A stretch of 64,000 nucleotides of DNA from Flavobacterium granuli (GCF_900129705.1 NZ_FQWO01000010.1:1-64000); one strand, 5' to 3'; positions 47,192 through 56,365 are shown, counted from the first letter of the stretch. Numbers and translations: made by a program. The notes: generated from the letters alone by a model not told the origin.

Positions 47192-47698
47192 ATGAGTCAC
47201 AAATTTGAAAAAAAGCAAAATAACGCGTCAATATATAGAATAAACCTTGGGATGAAACTTAAGAAAAATAGACTTATGAAAGGTTTTTCAATTTCAGACA
47301 TAGGTGAAATGACGAGCATATCTAAAAGTAGTATTATAAAAATTGAAAAAGGAGAAGCAAAAGATATTGACAATTATGTTGAGTACGCAAAAGCTGTTGA
47401 GTACCCGTTTGAGACTCTAATTGATTTTAAAATTAAATTAGAGCCTTTGAACGAATTATCTGCCTTGCGGAAACAAGCTACCAAATTGACAGCGAAAATT
47501 CGTAAGAACATTGTAAATACTTCTTTTTTAGGTGCTGGAAAAACAACAGCTGAAATAAGGGAAGAACTAATCAGAATAAATGAAATTACTAACACAGTTA
47601 AATCAACTGAGATTGCTGGAGTTATGAGGAATCTAGTCGAAGACAGTATTTTAAGGAAAGAGAAAAGAGGAAGCAAGAATCTTTACCTGAAGAGTTAA
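47192..47698 (+). CDS. XRE-type HTH protein with a second winged-helix-like domain
   Basis: 168 residues. Residues about 18-70 form an XRE/Cro helix-turn-helix (KLKKNRLMKGFSISDIGEMT, then SISKSSIIKIEKGEAK). Residues about 105-165 look like a winged helix (TTAEIREELIRINEI, then AGVMRNLVEDSILRKEKRGS). No signal or membrane part. It lies 279 bp ahead of the Kiwa-like pair, so it may regulate the defence block. The target is not visible. Confidence 0.75.
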   Translation: MSHKFEKKQNNASIYRINLGMKLKKNRLMKGFSISDIGEMTSISKSSIIKIEKGEAKDIDNYVEYAKAVEYPFETLIDFKIKLEPLNELSALRKQATKLTAKIRKNIVNTSFLGAGKTTAEIREELIRINEITNTVKSTEIAGVMRNLVEDSILRKEKRGSKNLYLKS

Positions 47699-47977
47699 AA
47701 TGTAGCTTTTAATATTTTGCATTATACTGATCGCAAGAAGAACTATTAGAGAATGTAGAAAGTTGTCCTCAACTTTAATTTTTGTCAAATTGTTCAGTAT
47801 ATCACTAAAAGTGGGTATTGTAACAATAGTTAAAAAAGATTTTATTTACAGACATAGAAATATTACTTGAGTTATAGTAAAACTTTAAAAAAGCGATACT
47901 TCTTGATATTATATACAAGTTAGCGGCAACCTTAAGGAAAATAAAACTTAAAAAAAAATGATTATCAATTAATTAAA

Positions 47978-48499
47978 ATGAAATATCTATATCAACTTTT
48001 TCTAGCTTTTAATTCAACTTGGTTAATTGTTGTTGTTTATCTAATAAAGGAAAAGTACATATTAAATATCCTAGAAAATTATTCCATTTATTATTCTTGG
48101 ACAATATTTGTATTCATTCCAATAATTTTAACTGCTTTAAGCTTTTTAATTGCTTTAAAATTACCTAGAGATATTTTAAGAAGCAATTCTGTTAATGAAA
48201 TAGAATTAGCAAATAACAATTTTTTACCTACCTATTTGGGATATTTTTTTGTTTCACTTGGTATTGATGATGTCCCAACACTAATTGTTGTTTTTGCAAT
48301 TATTTATCTATTTACATATTTATCGCAGACACTTTACTTTAATCCGATTTTTTTATTTTTTGGCTATCATTTTTATTTCATAAAAACAGCTTCTAATGTA
48401 AAAATATTTTTAATAACTAGAAAAAAACTTAAAGTTCCTGGTGAAGATGGATTTGAAAATCTTAAGAGAATAAACAATTATACATTCATAGACTTATAA
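47978..48499 (+). CDS. Small membrane protein, KwaA-like candidate
   Basis: 173 residues with about four hydrophobic segments (about 8-25, 40-62, 83-100, 105-135) and a basic tail. I do not recognise the family from its sequence. Size, helix count and position immediately before a DUF4868-like gene (9-bp gap) match KwaA of the two-gene Kiwa antiphage system. Base composition is strongly AT-rich, as in its neighbours. The call rests mainly on architecture. Confidence 0.5.
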   Translation: MKYLYQLFLAFNSTWLIVVVYLIKEKYILNILENYSIYYSWTIFVFIPIILTALSFLIALKLPRDILRSNSVNEIELANNNFLPTYLGYFFVSLGIDDVPTLIVVFAIIYLFTYLSQTLYFNPIFLFFGYHFYFIKTASNVKIFLITRKKLKVPGEDGFENLKRINNYTFIDL

Positions 48500-48508
48500 A
48501 AATTATTT

Positions 48509-49321
48509 ATGGCAAACTACATATTAGGAAAAGTAAAAAGAAAACAAAAAATGTTTCGAGTTCTTGTAACAGAAACTGAAGTATATAACACAGATGAACT
48601 TATACTAAATGGTATAGATTATAATCCCTCAACTTTAATCGAAAATGAAGAAACTTATCAATTGACTGATTTTTCACAATCAGGATATTGTTTAGACTTT
48701 TTAACAAATGAATTAAATACTGTTGAACACGACCAAATATTGAAAGTAGATTTAAAGAAACTATCTTTTATTTGTACTGTTCAAGATAATTTATATTTTT
48801 TTCAAATTATTAATTCAAGCTTCTTTATTAGTAAAAAATGGTTTTCAGTTGATGAGTTAACATTAGAAACTGAAAAACCAATTATTACAATAAATCCATT
48901 CGCAGATGCTATTTACAACAAGCTTAATGACACTTTGTACTTTAAAAAATTGACATCAGCTCAAAAAATTTTTAAAGGAATGGATCAATTATACAAAGAA
49001 GCAACAGAAGCTGAAACTCAAACCTTTTTAGAAAATGATTTCCTTGAAGTATCACAAGATTATGGTGCAATTCTAGTTACGATACCAAACAGAAAACGTA
49101 TAGCTTTAGTAAATGAAACATTAAATAAGTTATCAGATAACGAAAAAATAGCTATTTACGATTATACAAATGCATACGGACAAGTTACATATGAAAATGG
49201 TAAATTCAAAATTGAAAATGATGATGATTTGAAATTTGTTTTATGGGGAATTGAACAAAGATTTTACACTACACAAATTGGTGGTGAAAAAAGAGTTGCA
49301 AATTCTATAATCAGTATTTAA
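48509..49321 (+). CDS. DUF4868/KwaB-like protein of a putative Kiwa system
   Basis: 270 residues, cytoplasmic, no signal. The middle and C-terminal parts resemble the DUF4868 pattern: a strand-rich N terminus, then NPFADAIYNKLNDTLYF, followed by a helical block with FKGMDQLYKEATEAETQTFL, two short strands (AILVTIP, RIALVN) and a final helical region with DDDLKFVLWGIEQRFYTT. KwaB proteins of Kiwa carry this domain and bind DNA in the studied E. coli system, while KwaA senses at the membrane. E. coli KwaB is somewhat longer (about 315). The match is by pattern memory and the two-gene layout. Confidence 0.5.
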   Translation: MANYILGKVKRKQKMFRVLVTETEVYNTDELILNGIDYNPSTLIENEETYQLTDFSQSGYCLDFLTNELNTVEHDQILKVDLKKLSFICTVQDNLYFFQIINSSFFISKKWFSVDELTLETEKPIITINPFADAIYNKLNDTLYFKKLTSAQKIFKGMDQLYKEATEAETQTFLENDFLEVSQDYGAILVTIPNRKRIALVNETLNKLSDNEKIAIYDYTNAYGQVTYENGKFKIENDDDLKFVLWGIEQRFYTTQIGGEKRVANSIISI

Positions 49322-49629
49322 ATAAAAAAAGGCAGCCGCTAAAATCTGATCTTTCGTTGCGTGCGCAGCACGAATGATGAAAGCTATGTTGAACGGCACC
49401 GGAAATAGCTCAAAAAGTATTATTTTGAAGCTCCAGTTTTGAAAACCGGAAGGATACTATAAAAAGATGCTGAGAGGTATCTTTTTTTATATCTAGATCA
49501 GATTCGACAATTTTTAAATTTCATCAAAATAAACAATAAATTAAAATATTTTTTATATGCACAAATTATAACGTAAAGTTTAAAAGCTATATTTGTCAAT
49601 AAAATTTTGTAAGAAACTAATTTACTTCA
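49322..49629. other. Intergenic region with several hairpins
   Basis: Contains CTTTC...GAAAG around GTGC-GCA-GCAC (about 49351-49383), then CCAGTTTTGAAAACCGG at 49434-49450, and AAAAAGAT...ATCTTTTT at 49461-49486, which may stop transcription from the Kiwa-like pair. The first hairpin resembles, more weakly, the 43-base structure of the repeats near 61 kb. Confidence 0.5.
49588..49595 (+). promoter_or_regulatory. -7 element for the methyltransferase operon
   Basis: TATATTTG is a perfect TAnnTTTG match, 34 bases before the methyltransferase ATG. A clear TTG at -33 is lacking. Confidence 0.5.
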
Positions 49630-50853
49630 ATGGAATCTTTAAAAAGAATGAGTGATAAAAAAACCTATATCGATTTATTTTCGGGTTGTGGAGGTTTATC
49701 TCTAGGGTTACATAATGCTGGTTGGAAAGGTGCTTTTGCTATAGAAAAAAGTGAAGATGCTTTTAAAACTCTAGAATATAATTTAATAAAAAAGAAAAAA
49801 CATTTCGATTGGCCAACTTGGTTGGAACAAAAACACCACGACATCAATGAAATTCTTGAAAATCATTCTGAAAATTTAATTTCATTAAGAGGAAAAATAG
49901 ATTTAGTTGCAGGTGGTCCTCCTTGTCAAGGATTTTCAATGGCCGGAAGGAGAATAGAAAATGATTCAAGAAATGATTTAATTAATTCATACATTAAGTT
50001 TATTGAATTAGTAAAACCTAAATTATTATTTTTTGAAAATGTAAAAGGGTTTACATTGGGTTTTAAAAACAATGATACAAAAGGCACGGCATATTCTACT
50101 TATGTTTTAGAAAAACTAGAGAGTTTAGGATATTCTGTAAAAGGTCAATTGATAGATTTTTCAAAATTTGGTATTCCACAAAAAAGAACTCGATTTATCT
50201 TAGTAGGAATTCAAAACGACTTTCTAAATGAGAATTCAATAATAAATAAAGACACTTTCTTTCAAGAAATTAAAAATAACAAAGAAAAGTTTCTAATAAA
50301 TAAAAAACTTGTTGTAAATCCGACATTAGAAAATGCTATATCCGATTTACTTCAATCAAACGGTCAAATAGATTCCGAAACTCCAAATTTTAAAGCTGGA
50401 GTTTATGGAGAAATAGCCTCAGAATATCAAAAATACGTTAGAAAATACACTAAGAATGAAAGTAAAGTTGATAGCCACCGATTTGCTAAACATACAGATA
50501 TCGTAAAAAATAGATTTAAAATAGCTTTAGACGAAAACTTGACTAGCTCTATGTTTAGAGCGCGTTTTCAATTAAAAAAAAGTAGTACAAAAATTCTTGA
50601 AGCAAGGAAACCTACTCCAACCATTACGACGTTACCAGATGATTATATTCATTATTGTGAACCAAGAATAATGACTGTTAGAGAATATGCACGTATTCAG
50701 TCTTTTCCTGATACATACCAATTTAAAGGAAAATATACGACTGGCGGTAAAAGAAGAACTCAAGAAGTTCCTAGATATTCACAAATTGGAAACGCAATTC
50801 CTCCTTTATTTGGAGAACAAGCCGGAATAATTTTAAAAAATTTAATTAGTTAA
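49630..50853 (+). CDS. DNA (cytosine-5) methyltransferase
   Basis: 407 residues. Motif I DLFSGCGGLSLG (15-26), motif IV PPCQG with catalytic Cys99, motif VI ENV (136-138), the QKRTRF motif VIII near 184 and the final QIGNAIPPLFGEQ motif X are all present, so it should be active. A target-recognition region lies about 260-340. The specificity cannot be read. The start could also be ATG 49648. Its stop overlaps the start of the GHKL gene by one base (TAATG). No restriction endonuclease is adjacent; the two downstream genes take that place. Confidence 0.93.
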   Translation: MESLKRMSDKKTYIDLFSGCGGLSLGLHNAGWKGAFAIEKSEDAFKTLEYNLIKKKKHFDWPTWLEQKHHDINEILENHSENLISLRGKIDLVAGGPPCQGFSMAGRRIENDSRNDLINSYIKFIELVKPKLLFFENVKGFTLGFKNNDTKGTAYSTYVLEKLESLGYSVKGQLIDFSKFGIPQKRTRFILVGIQNDFLNENSIINKDTFFQEIKNNKEKFLINKKLVVNPTLENAISDLLQSNGQIDSETPNFKAGVYGEIASEYQKYVRKYTKNESKVDSHRFAKHTDIVKNRFKIALDENLTSSMFRARFQLKKSSTKILEARKPTPTITTLPDDYIHYCEPRIMTVREYARIQSFPDTYQFKGKYTTGGKRRTQEVPRYSQIGNAIPPLFGEQAGIILKNLIS

Positions 50854-53384
50854 TGAACGAATCTGAAATTTCTTTTGAAGTTAAATCTGGAATGAAAAAT
50901 ATTATCGGCCGTGATTTAATCATTGATGATAATATTGCCATTTTTGAATTAGTGAAAAATTCATATGATGCACATGCTAAAAATGTAATTATCACATTTG
51001 AAGATGATAAAATTGTTATTTCTGATAATGGGAAAGGCATGTCTGAATATGATCTTGTTAATAAGTGGTTTGCAGTCGCGTATTCTGCAAAACATGATGG
51101 AACTGAAGATGATGATGTTAGAAAAGATTCTCATTTAAATAATTTAAAATCTAAAAGATTTTATGCTGGAGCAAAAGGTATTGGAAGATTTTCTTGTGAT
51201 CGTCTAGGTGGTGATTTAATTTTAACTACATCAAAATTAAATGAAACCGAAATTAGTCAAGTAAATGTAGATTGGCATAAATTTGAAATAAATGCAAAAG
51301 AAAATTTTCAAAATATAAAAATTCCTTTTCAGACATTAAATTCCTATAAACTTAATTTTCCCAATAATTCGCAGCATGGTACCATTTTGGAGATTACTAA
51401 ATTATCTACAATTTGGGATGCAAACAAAATAAGAAATCTTAAATTTTCATTAGAAAAATTGATTAATCCTTTTTCTAAAAATGAGGAGTTTTCTATTCAA
51501 ATTATTTGCAAAAAATACGAAAAAAATGATATAGGATTAAATGAAAGACAAAAAATTAATGGGCAAGTTAACAACTCAATTTTAGATATTTTAGACTTAA
51601 AAACTACCCAATTAGATTTAGTAATAGATAACAATCTTATCACGACAAAATTAATTGATAGAGGAACTTTAATCTATCATATTGAAGAACCTAACATTTA
51701 TTTTTCTTTAATTACTGATTTGAGAATAAACCTTTATTTTCTTAATAGAAGTGCAAAAATACATTTCGGAAAACTAATGGATATAGAACCTGTAAATTAT
51801 GGTAATGTATTTCTATTTAAAAATGGATTTAGAGTTCAACCCTATGGAAATACAAATGATGATAGTTGGGGACTAGATAATAGGAAACAACAGGGATATA
51901 ATAGATTTTTAGGAACTAGAGATTTGTTCGGCCGGGTAGATATTATTACTGAAAATTTCAATGAATTTAAAGAAGTTTCTAGTCGAGATGGAGGTTTGGT
52001 TGAAACCTTTGGTTATAATAAGTTAATGGAAGCCTTTTGGGAGAAATCGTTAAAAAGATTAGAGCGATATGTTGTTGGAGTATTATGGGGAGAAGCTTTT
52101 TTAAGAAAAAAGTATTTTAAAACTGAAAACGAAGGACAACAGTTACGAGCAAAACTTGATAAAGATAAAGATTCGGAAGACTATTCAACTGCAGTTTCAA
52201 ATTTAGGTAGTAAACTCGATTTTGTAAATCTTATTAAGAGCTTGTCTGATGACGATAACATAAAAATTATTGATTATGATAAAAAGTTAGTTGATTTTGT
52301 AAATGAGCAATTAGATGTTGTTCAACCTAAATTTTTAAAAGATTTGGAGAAAATTGCAGAAAAAACAAACGATAGTTCTTTATTGAGTCAAGTTAAAATA
52401 ACAGAAGAAAATTTTAAAAAGCTAGAACTTGAAAAAGAGACCGCTGAAAAACGTGCACTAGAAGAAGAAAAAAGGAGAATTGAAGCTGAAAATAGAGCAA
52501 AAGAGGCAGAAAAAAGAAGACTTGAAGCAGAACAAAAAGCTCAAGATGAGGAACGAAAACGAAAAGAGGCTGAACTAGCAACTGAACGAAAAGAAAAAGA
52601 AAGACTGCAAGCAGAATTAAATAAAATTAAAGCTGAACAAAAAGCAAAAGAAGAAGAAGAAAGAAGGAAACTAGCTGAAATTACTGCTGATAATAGAAAA
52701 CAACAAGTTGATAGGTTTAGGTCATCAGAATCAATTGAATATAAGGATTTGAGAGATTCAAATCATATTATTGGTGTATATTCAGATGATATTTCAAAAA
52801 AAATTCAGCTTTTTAAAAGAAAATTAGATAAAACCCAAAATTTAAAAAAAGAAGAAATTATATCCTTTCTGCAAGGAATTAGTTTAGCGAATGAAAAAAT
52901 TTCTACAATAACTAGGTTTACAACAAAATCAAATTTTCTTGAAGCTTCTTTATCTTTAAAAGAAGATATTGTTTCATATATAAAAAATTATCTTTTAAAT
53001 ATATATGGATTATTGCATAAGGATATTCAAATAGATATTATGGATAATGAAATAGAATTCATTAGAGATTTTCAACCTATTGAATTGTGCGTAGCAATTG
53101 ATAATATTTTAAGTAATTCTCGAAGAAAAGATGCTAAAAAGATAATTTTTGAATTTGAAAAACTAAATGAGAACTTATTTCTATCTATTAAAGATATTGG
53201 TAAATCATTAGATTCTAACATTGACAGTAAATTAATTTTCGAAGAAGGCATTACATCAACAAAGGGTGCTGGTTTAGGTTTGAATCATGTTAAACGAATT
53301 ATGGAAAAAGATTTAAATGCTGAAATCGAATATAATCCGAATTATAAAGAAGGTTTTGAACTAAAAATACTATTTAAAAAATGA
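50853..53384 (+). CDS. Two-GHKL-domain ATPase: MORC/Hsp90-like N terminus, coiled coil, histidine kinase-like C terminus
   Basis: 843 residues. Residues about 1-240 are a Bergerat-fold ATPase: ELVKNSYDA (32-40), DNGKGM (58-63) and AGAKGIGRFS (105-114), similar to MORC/MutL/Hsp90 proteins found with methyltransferases. Residues about 510-615 form a long coiled coil rich in Glu, Lys and Ala. After it comes a helical part with His638 in SNHIIGVYSDDI, a candidate phosphoacceptor, and a second GHKL domain: AIDNILSNS (N box), IKDIGKS and TKGAGLGLNH. The last resembles sensor-kinase ATPase domains. It overlaps its neighbours by 1 and 4 bases, so the three act together. Kinase activity is inference. 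Confidence 0.85.
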   Translation: MNESEISFEVKSGMKNIIGRDLIIDDNIAIFELVKNSYDAHAKNVIITFEDDKIVISDNGKGMSEYDLVNKWFAVAYSAKHDGTEDDDVRKDSHLNNLKSKRFYAGAKGIGRFSCDRLGGDLILTTSKLNETEISQVNVDWHKFEINAKENFQNIKIPFQTLNSYKLNFPNNSQHGTILEITKLSTIWDANKIRNLKFSLEKLINPFSKNEEFSIQIICKKYEKNDIGLNERQKINGQVNNSILDILDLKTTQLDLVIDNNLITTKLIDRGTLIYHIEEPNIYFSLITDLRINLYFLNRSAKIHFGKLMDIEPVNYGNVFLFKNGFRVQPYGNTNDDSWGLDNRKQQGYNRFLGTRDLFGRVDIITENFNEFKEVSSRDGGLVETFGYNKLMEAFWEKSLKRLERYVVGVLWGEAFLRKKYFKTENEGQQLRAKLDKDKDSEDYSTAVSNLGSKLDFVNLIKSLSDDDNIKIIDYDKKLVDFVNEQLDVVQPKFLKDLEKIAEKTNDSSLLSQVKITEENFKKLELEKETAEKRALEEEKRRIEAENRAKEAEKRRLEAEQKAQDEERKRKEAELATERKEKERLQAELNKIKAEQKAKEEEERRKLAEITADNRKQQVDRFRSSESIEYKDLRDSNHIIGVYSDDISKKIQLFKRKLDKTQNLKKEEIISFLQGISLANEKISTITRFTTKSNFLEASLSLKEDIVSYIKNYLLNIYGLLHKDIQIDIMDNEIEFIRDFQPIELCVAIDNILSNSRRKDAKKIIFEFEKLNENLFLSIKDIGKSLDSNIDSKLIFEEGITSTKGAGLGLNHVKRIMEKDLNAEIEYNPNYKEGFELKILFKK

Positions 53385-54307
53385 AAATAGATTATAATAT
53401 TTTGTGGATTGAAGATGATAATTCATGGTTTGAAACCACGTCAGAAATTTTTAAAGAAAATTTAGAGGAATACGGTTTTAATTTGAATGTTAACAGAAAA
53501 ATTAATTTGATAGAAGTAGATGCAGAAATAAAATCTAATGGTCTAAAAAAAACTGACATTTTACTAATTGATTTTAATCTTAGAAATTCAGATAATGGAG
53601 ATGTTATAATTAATTTATTAAGAAATAATGAAATTTATACAGATATTATTTTTTACTCGAGTGATTTAAATAGTGTAAAAGAAAGTATGCATCGTTATTT
53701 TATGGAGGGCGTTTACTATTCTGATAGAAAAGAAATAGAACATAAATTTAATCTAGTTTTTAAAACGACAATTAAAAAAATCGAAGAAATTAATTCAATG
53801 CGAGGTTTAGTTGTTGGTGAGACCTCTGAGTTAGATGTTTGCGTTGAAAAACTTTCGTTACTATTTATTAATGACATATTAAAATTAGAAAAAAAGGATA
53901 TAGATAAATTCATAAAAGAATATTCTGAAAAGACGATAAAAAGTAGTATTGCGATTTTTGAAAGATATGAAACTATTGGGATTAATGATTTTTTCCCACA
54001 AATTGAAGTGACTAAAAAAATAGATTTATTTAGATTTTTATTAAAAAAGGTAAATAATATTAACGGTAGTGTTTTTACTGATTTTTTAGAATTAAATAAA
54101 AGTTATCATTTAGATGTTATTGATGTAAGAAATAAGTTTGCTCATGCAAAATCATTTATAAAAGAAGATGGGAAAGAGGTTCTTTTAGCTCAATTGGGGA
54201 AAGAGGATTTCGAATTTGATGAAGTAAAGTTCATACAAATAAGAAAAAATATCAAAGTTCATAGAGAAGAGATGAATAAGTTAATGGTTCATTTTGGAAT
54301 TTCTTAA
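53381..54307 (+). CDS. Receiver-domain protein with HEPN-like RNxxxH motif
   Basis: 308 residues. Residues 1-130 look like a response-regulator receiver: acidic pocket E11-D12-D13 in ILWIEDDN, phosphoacceptor Asp64 in LLIDFNL, and Ser93/Ser94 in IIFYSSD. Residues about 150-300 are helical and contain RNKFAH (250-255), matching the R-x4-6-H motif of HEPN ribonucleases, within helices typical of that fold. No DNA-binding domain is present, so it is unlikely to be an ordinary regulator. It overlaps the GHKL gene by four bases (ATGA). I infer that phosphorylation by the GHKL partner switches an RNase-type effector. Confidence 0.7.
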   Translation: MKIDYNILWIEDDNSWFETTSEIFKENLEEYGFNLNVNRKINLIEVDAEIKSNGLKKTDILLIDFNLRNSDNGDVIINLLRNNEIYTDIIFYSSDLNSVKESMHRYFMEGVYYSDRKEIEHKFNLVFKTTIKKIEEINSMRGLVVGETSELDVCVEKLSLLFINDILKLEKKDIDKFIKEYSEKTIKSSIAIFERYETIGINDFFPQIEVTKKIDLFRFLLKKVNNINGSVFTDFLELNKSYHLDVIDVRNKFAHAKSFIKEDGKEVLLAQLGKEDFEFDEVKFIQIRKNIKVHREEMNKLMVHFGIS

Positions 54308-54432
54308 TAGCTTGAGGTTATTGATTATTAAGACGTAAAGTGTTGAAGTCTTTTGATTAACTTTCAAGTAAGGTCGGTACTGACCATTTTTTTTAGATTT
54401 TAGTAAGAAGATATATTAATAACATTGATGCT

Positions 54433-56268
54433 ATGATCGAAGAGTTAATTTACAACATTGCTAATACTACATCATGTAATACTGCAATCTTTTGTGGAGC
54501 TGGAGTTTCCTATCACTCTGGCTTGCCATTAGTGAACAACTTAGTTAAAAAGATATTTGAAGTGATGCAAATTAGCGAAGCAGATGCTGATATAATTCTG
54601 AACTCAGATATGCCATTTGAGGCTTTTGTTGAAACAATCCGAAATGAAGTTAGCGTAGATGAAATATTGGAAATTTTTGCTAAAGGAATGCCTAATACAA
54701 CACATGAACTTATTGCAGAGCTTGTCAGCTTAGGATGCACTAAAACAGTAATGACTACCAATTTTGATTCACTTATTGAAAACGCACTGATAAATAAAGG
54801 GCTTCAAAAAGATAAGGACTTCAATGTATTTTCATCGGAAATAGAATTCGGTAAAATAAATTGGAAAGACAATGGTATCAAAATAATAAAAATACATGGT
54901 TGTATATCAGATAAAGATGAGATGGCAATTACGCTAAGCGCCGTGGCTAATAGGGTTTCTTGTACTAATAAAAACTTGACAATTGATAAGTTTTTTTCAA
55001 AGGATATAAATACCAATGTATTTATAATAGGATATAGCTGTTCTGACATGTTTGATATTTCTCCAAAAATTGAAGAAATAAAGAATGATAATAGCAGTAA
55101 TGTGTTCTTGATTGAACATTCGAACAATAAATCAAATTATACTAAGGAAGATATTGCTTTGAAGGACTATAAAAATCCATTCAAAAATTTCACAGGGCAA
55201 AGAATATTCATAAACACTGATTTTTTTATAAAAATTGTATGGGAGACATTGATAACCGTGCCCTATGAATTCAAATCACACCAGACACCTTGGGAAGAAA
55301 ATGTTGAAGAATGGATGCGACTGGCAATTGAGACAAATTCTGCAGGAGTTATTAATCATCTGCCAGCCAGATTATACTACAATATCGGCGAGTATAAGAT
55401 TGCTGTAAAGCATTTTGAACAAGGAATGTTTATGGCACAAAAGGACCGAAATAGAATCATGTTTTATAGTGAACTCGGTAATCTTGGAATGGCTTTTAAT
55501 GCATTAGGAAAATATAAAGAAGCAAAAAATTGTTTAGAAGAATCATCAACAGCGTGCCGTGATTTGGGAAATGTACAGGGGGAAATAGCACAACTACAAG
55601 TATTAGGTAACATATACAGGAACCTCAGCGAATACGAAGCTGCAATTATTACATATAATTGTGCAATAATGATATCTGAAAGAGAGCGAGATATTACTAG
55701 CTTATGCAATTCATTGGGTAATGCAGCGTCTGCTTATAACCACACCAACCGACCTGACGAAGCAATTAAATACCTTAACAGAGGAATAAAGATTGCCTTT
55801 GCAATAGGTGATAAACAATCTGAGGGAAGCATGCTGTGCAGCTTTGGAATAGCATATTCACAAAAAGGTGATAACGAAAAAGCAAAACAGTTTATACAAA
55901 ATAGTATAAATACCACAAGAATGATAGGAGACAAACAGGGAGAATGCATAGCATTGCACAACTTGTCAAATATTAATTTAAATTTTAAGGAATTCGACGA
56001 ATGCTTAAAAAATGCTACTTCTTCACTTCAAATAGCGCAGGAAATTAGTATAATGCCAAGTATAGCTCAGGCATATTATAATATTGGTAATTGTTATCTT
56101 TTTAAAGGTGACCTACAATTGGCTATCCAAAATTTAAATCTAGCACTTGACATTTCTAAACAAATTTATGGTACTGAAAGTTCGCAACTAATACCAATAT
56201 TAAAGAGTATTTTTGAAGCTGAAAATTACCGTGAGAATATGGAGTTTGGAAAAGTGAATCATGTGTAA
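54433..56268 (+). CDS. SIR2-domain protein with C-terminal tetratricopeptide repeats
   Basis: 611 residues. Residues about 10-270 are a SIR2-like fold: GAGVSYHSGLP (22-32) for NAD binding, TTNFD (108-112), KIHGC with His155, and GYSCSD. Residues about 310-600 carry repeated TPR units of the YNIGEYKIAVKHFEQGM type (NLGMAFNALGKYKEAKNCLE, VLGNIYRNLSEYEAAIITYN). SIR2 proteins in antiphage systems deplete NAD on infection. This appears to be a single-gene defence unit, 125 bp after the receiver-HEPN gene. The deacetylase zinc cysteines are absent, in line with an NADase. Function is inferred from domains and location. Confidence 0.8.
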   Translation: MIEELIYNIANTTSCNTAIFCGAGVSYHSGLPLVNNLVKKIFEVMQISEADADIILNSDMPFEAFVETIRNEVSVDEILEIFAKGMPNTTHELIAELVSLGCTKTVMTTNFDSLIENALINKGLQKDKDFNVFSSEIEFGKINWKDNGIKIIKIHGCISDKDEMAITLSAVANRVSCTNKNLTIDKFFSKDINTNVFIIGYSCSDMFDISPKIEEIKNDNSSNVFLIEHSNNKSNYTKEDIALKDYKNPFKNFTGQRIFINTDFFIKIVWETLITVPYEFKSHQTPWEENVEEWMRLAIETNSAGVINHLPARLYYNIGEYKIAVKHFEQGMFMAQKDRNRIMFYSELGNLGMAFNALGKYKEAKNCLEESSTACRDLGNVQGEIAQLQVLGNIYRNLSEYEAAIITYNCAIMISERERDITSLCNSLGNAASAYNHTNRPDEAIKYLNRGIKIAFAIGDKQSEGSMLCSFGIAYSQKGDNEKAKQFIQNSINTTRMIGDKQGECIALHNLSNINLNFKEFDECLKNATSSLQIAQEISIMPSIAQAYYNIGNCYLFKGDLQLAIQNLNLALDISKQIYGTESSQLIPILKSIFEAENYRENMEFGKVNHV

Positions 56269-56332
56269 TAATCAACAAGAAACTTGAAGTGACAGTGCCA
56301 AACATAGTAGAAATCAAATTGTAACCTCTATG

Positions 56333-56365
56333 CAATTCGGGAATTTCACTATTCAATTCGGGAAT
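56333..56365. repeat. Two copies of CAATTCGGGAAT
   Basis: CAATTCGGGAATTT at 56333-56346 and CAATTCGGGAAT at 56354-56365, 21 bases apart (two helical turns). They lie about 100-130 bases upstream of the RteC-like gene. The same motif recurs near 35.96 kb and 58.5 kb upstream of AraC-type genes. Confidence 0.5.

Noticed and set aside
53381..54307. Ordinary two-component transcription regulator
   Set aside because: There is no DNA-binding output domain; the C-terminal half is helical with an RNxxxH motif.
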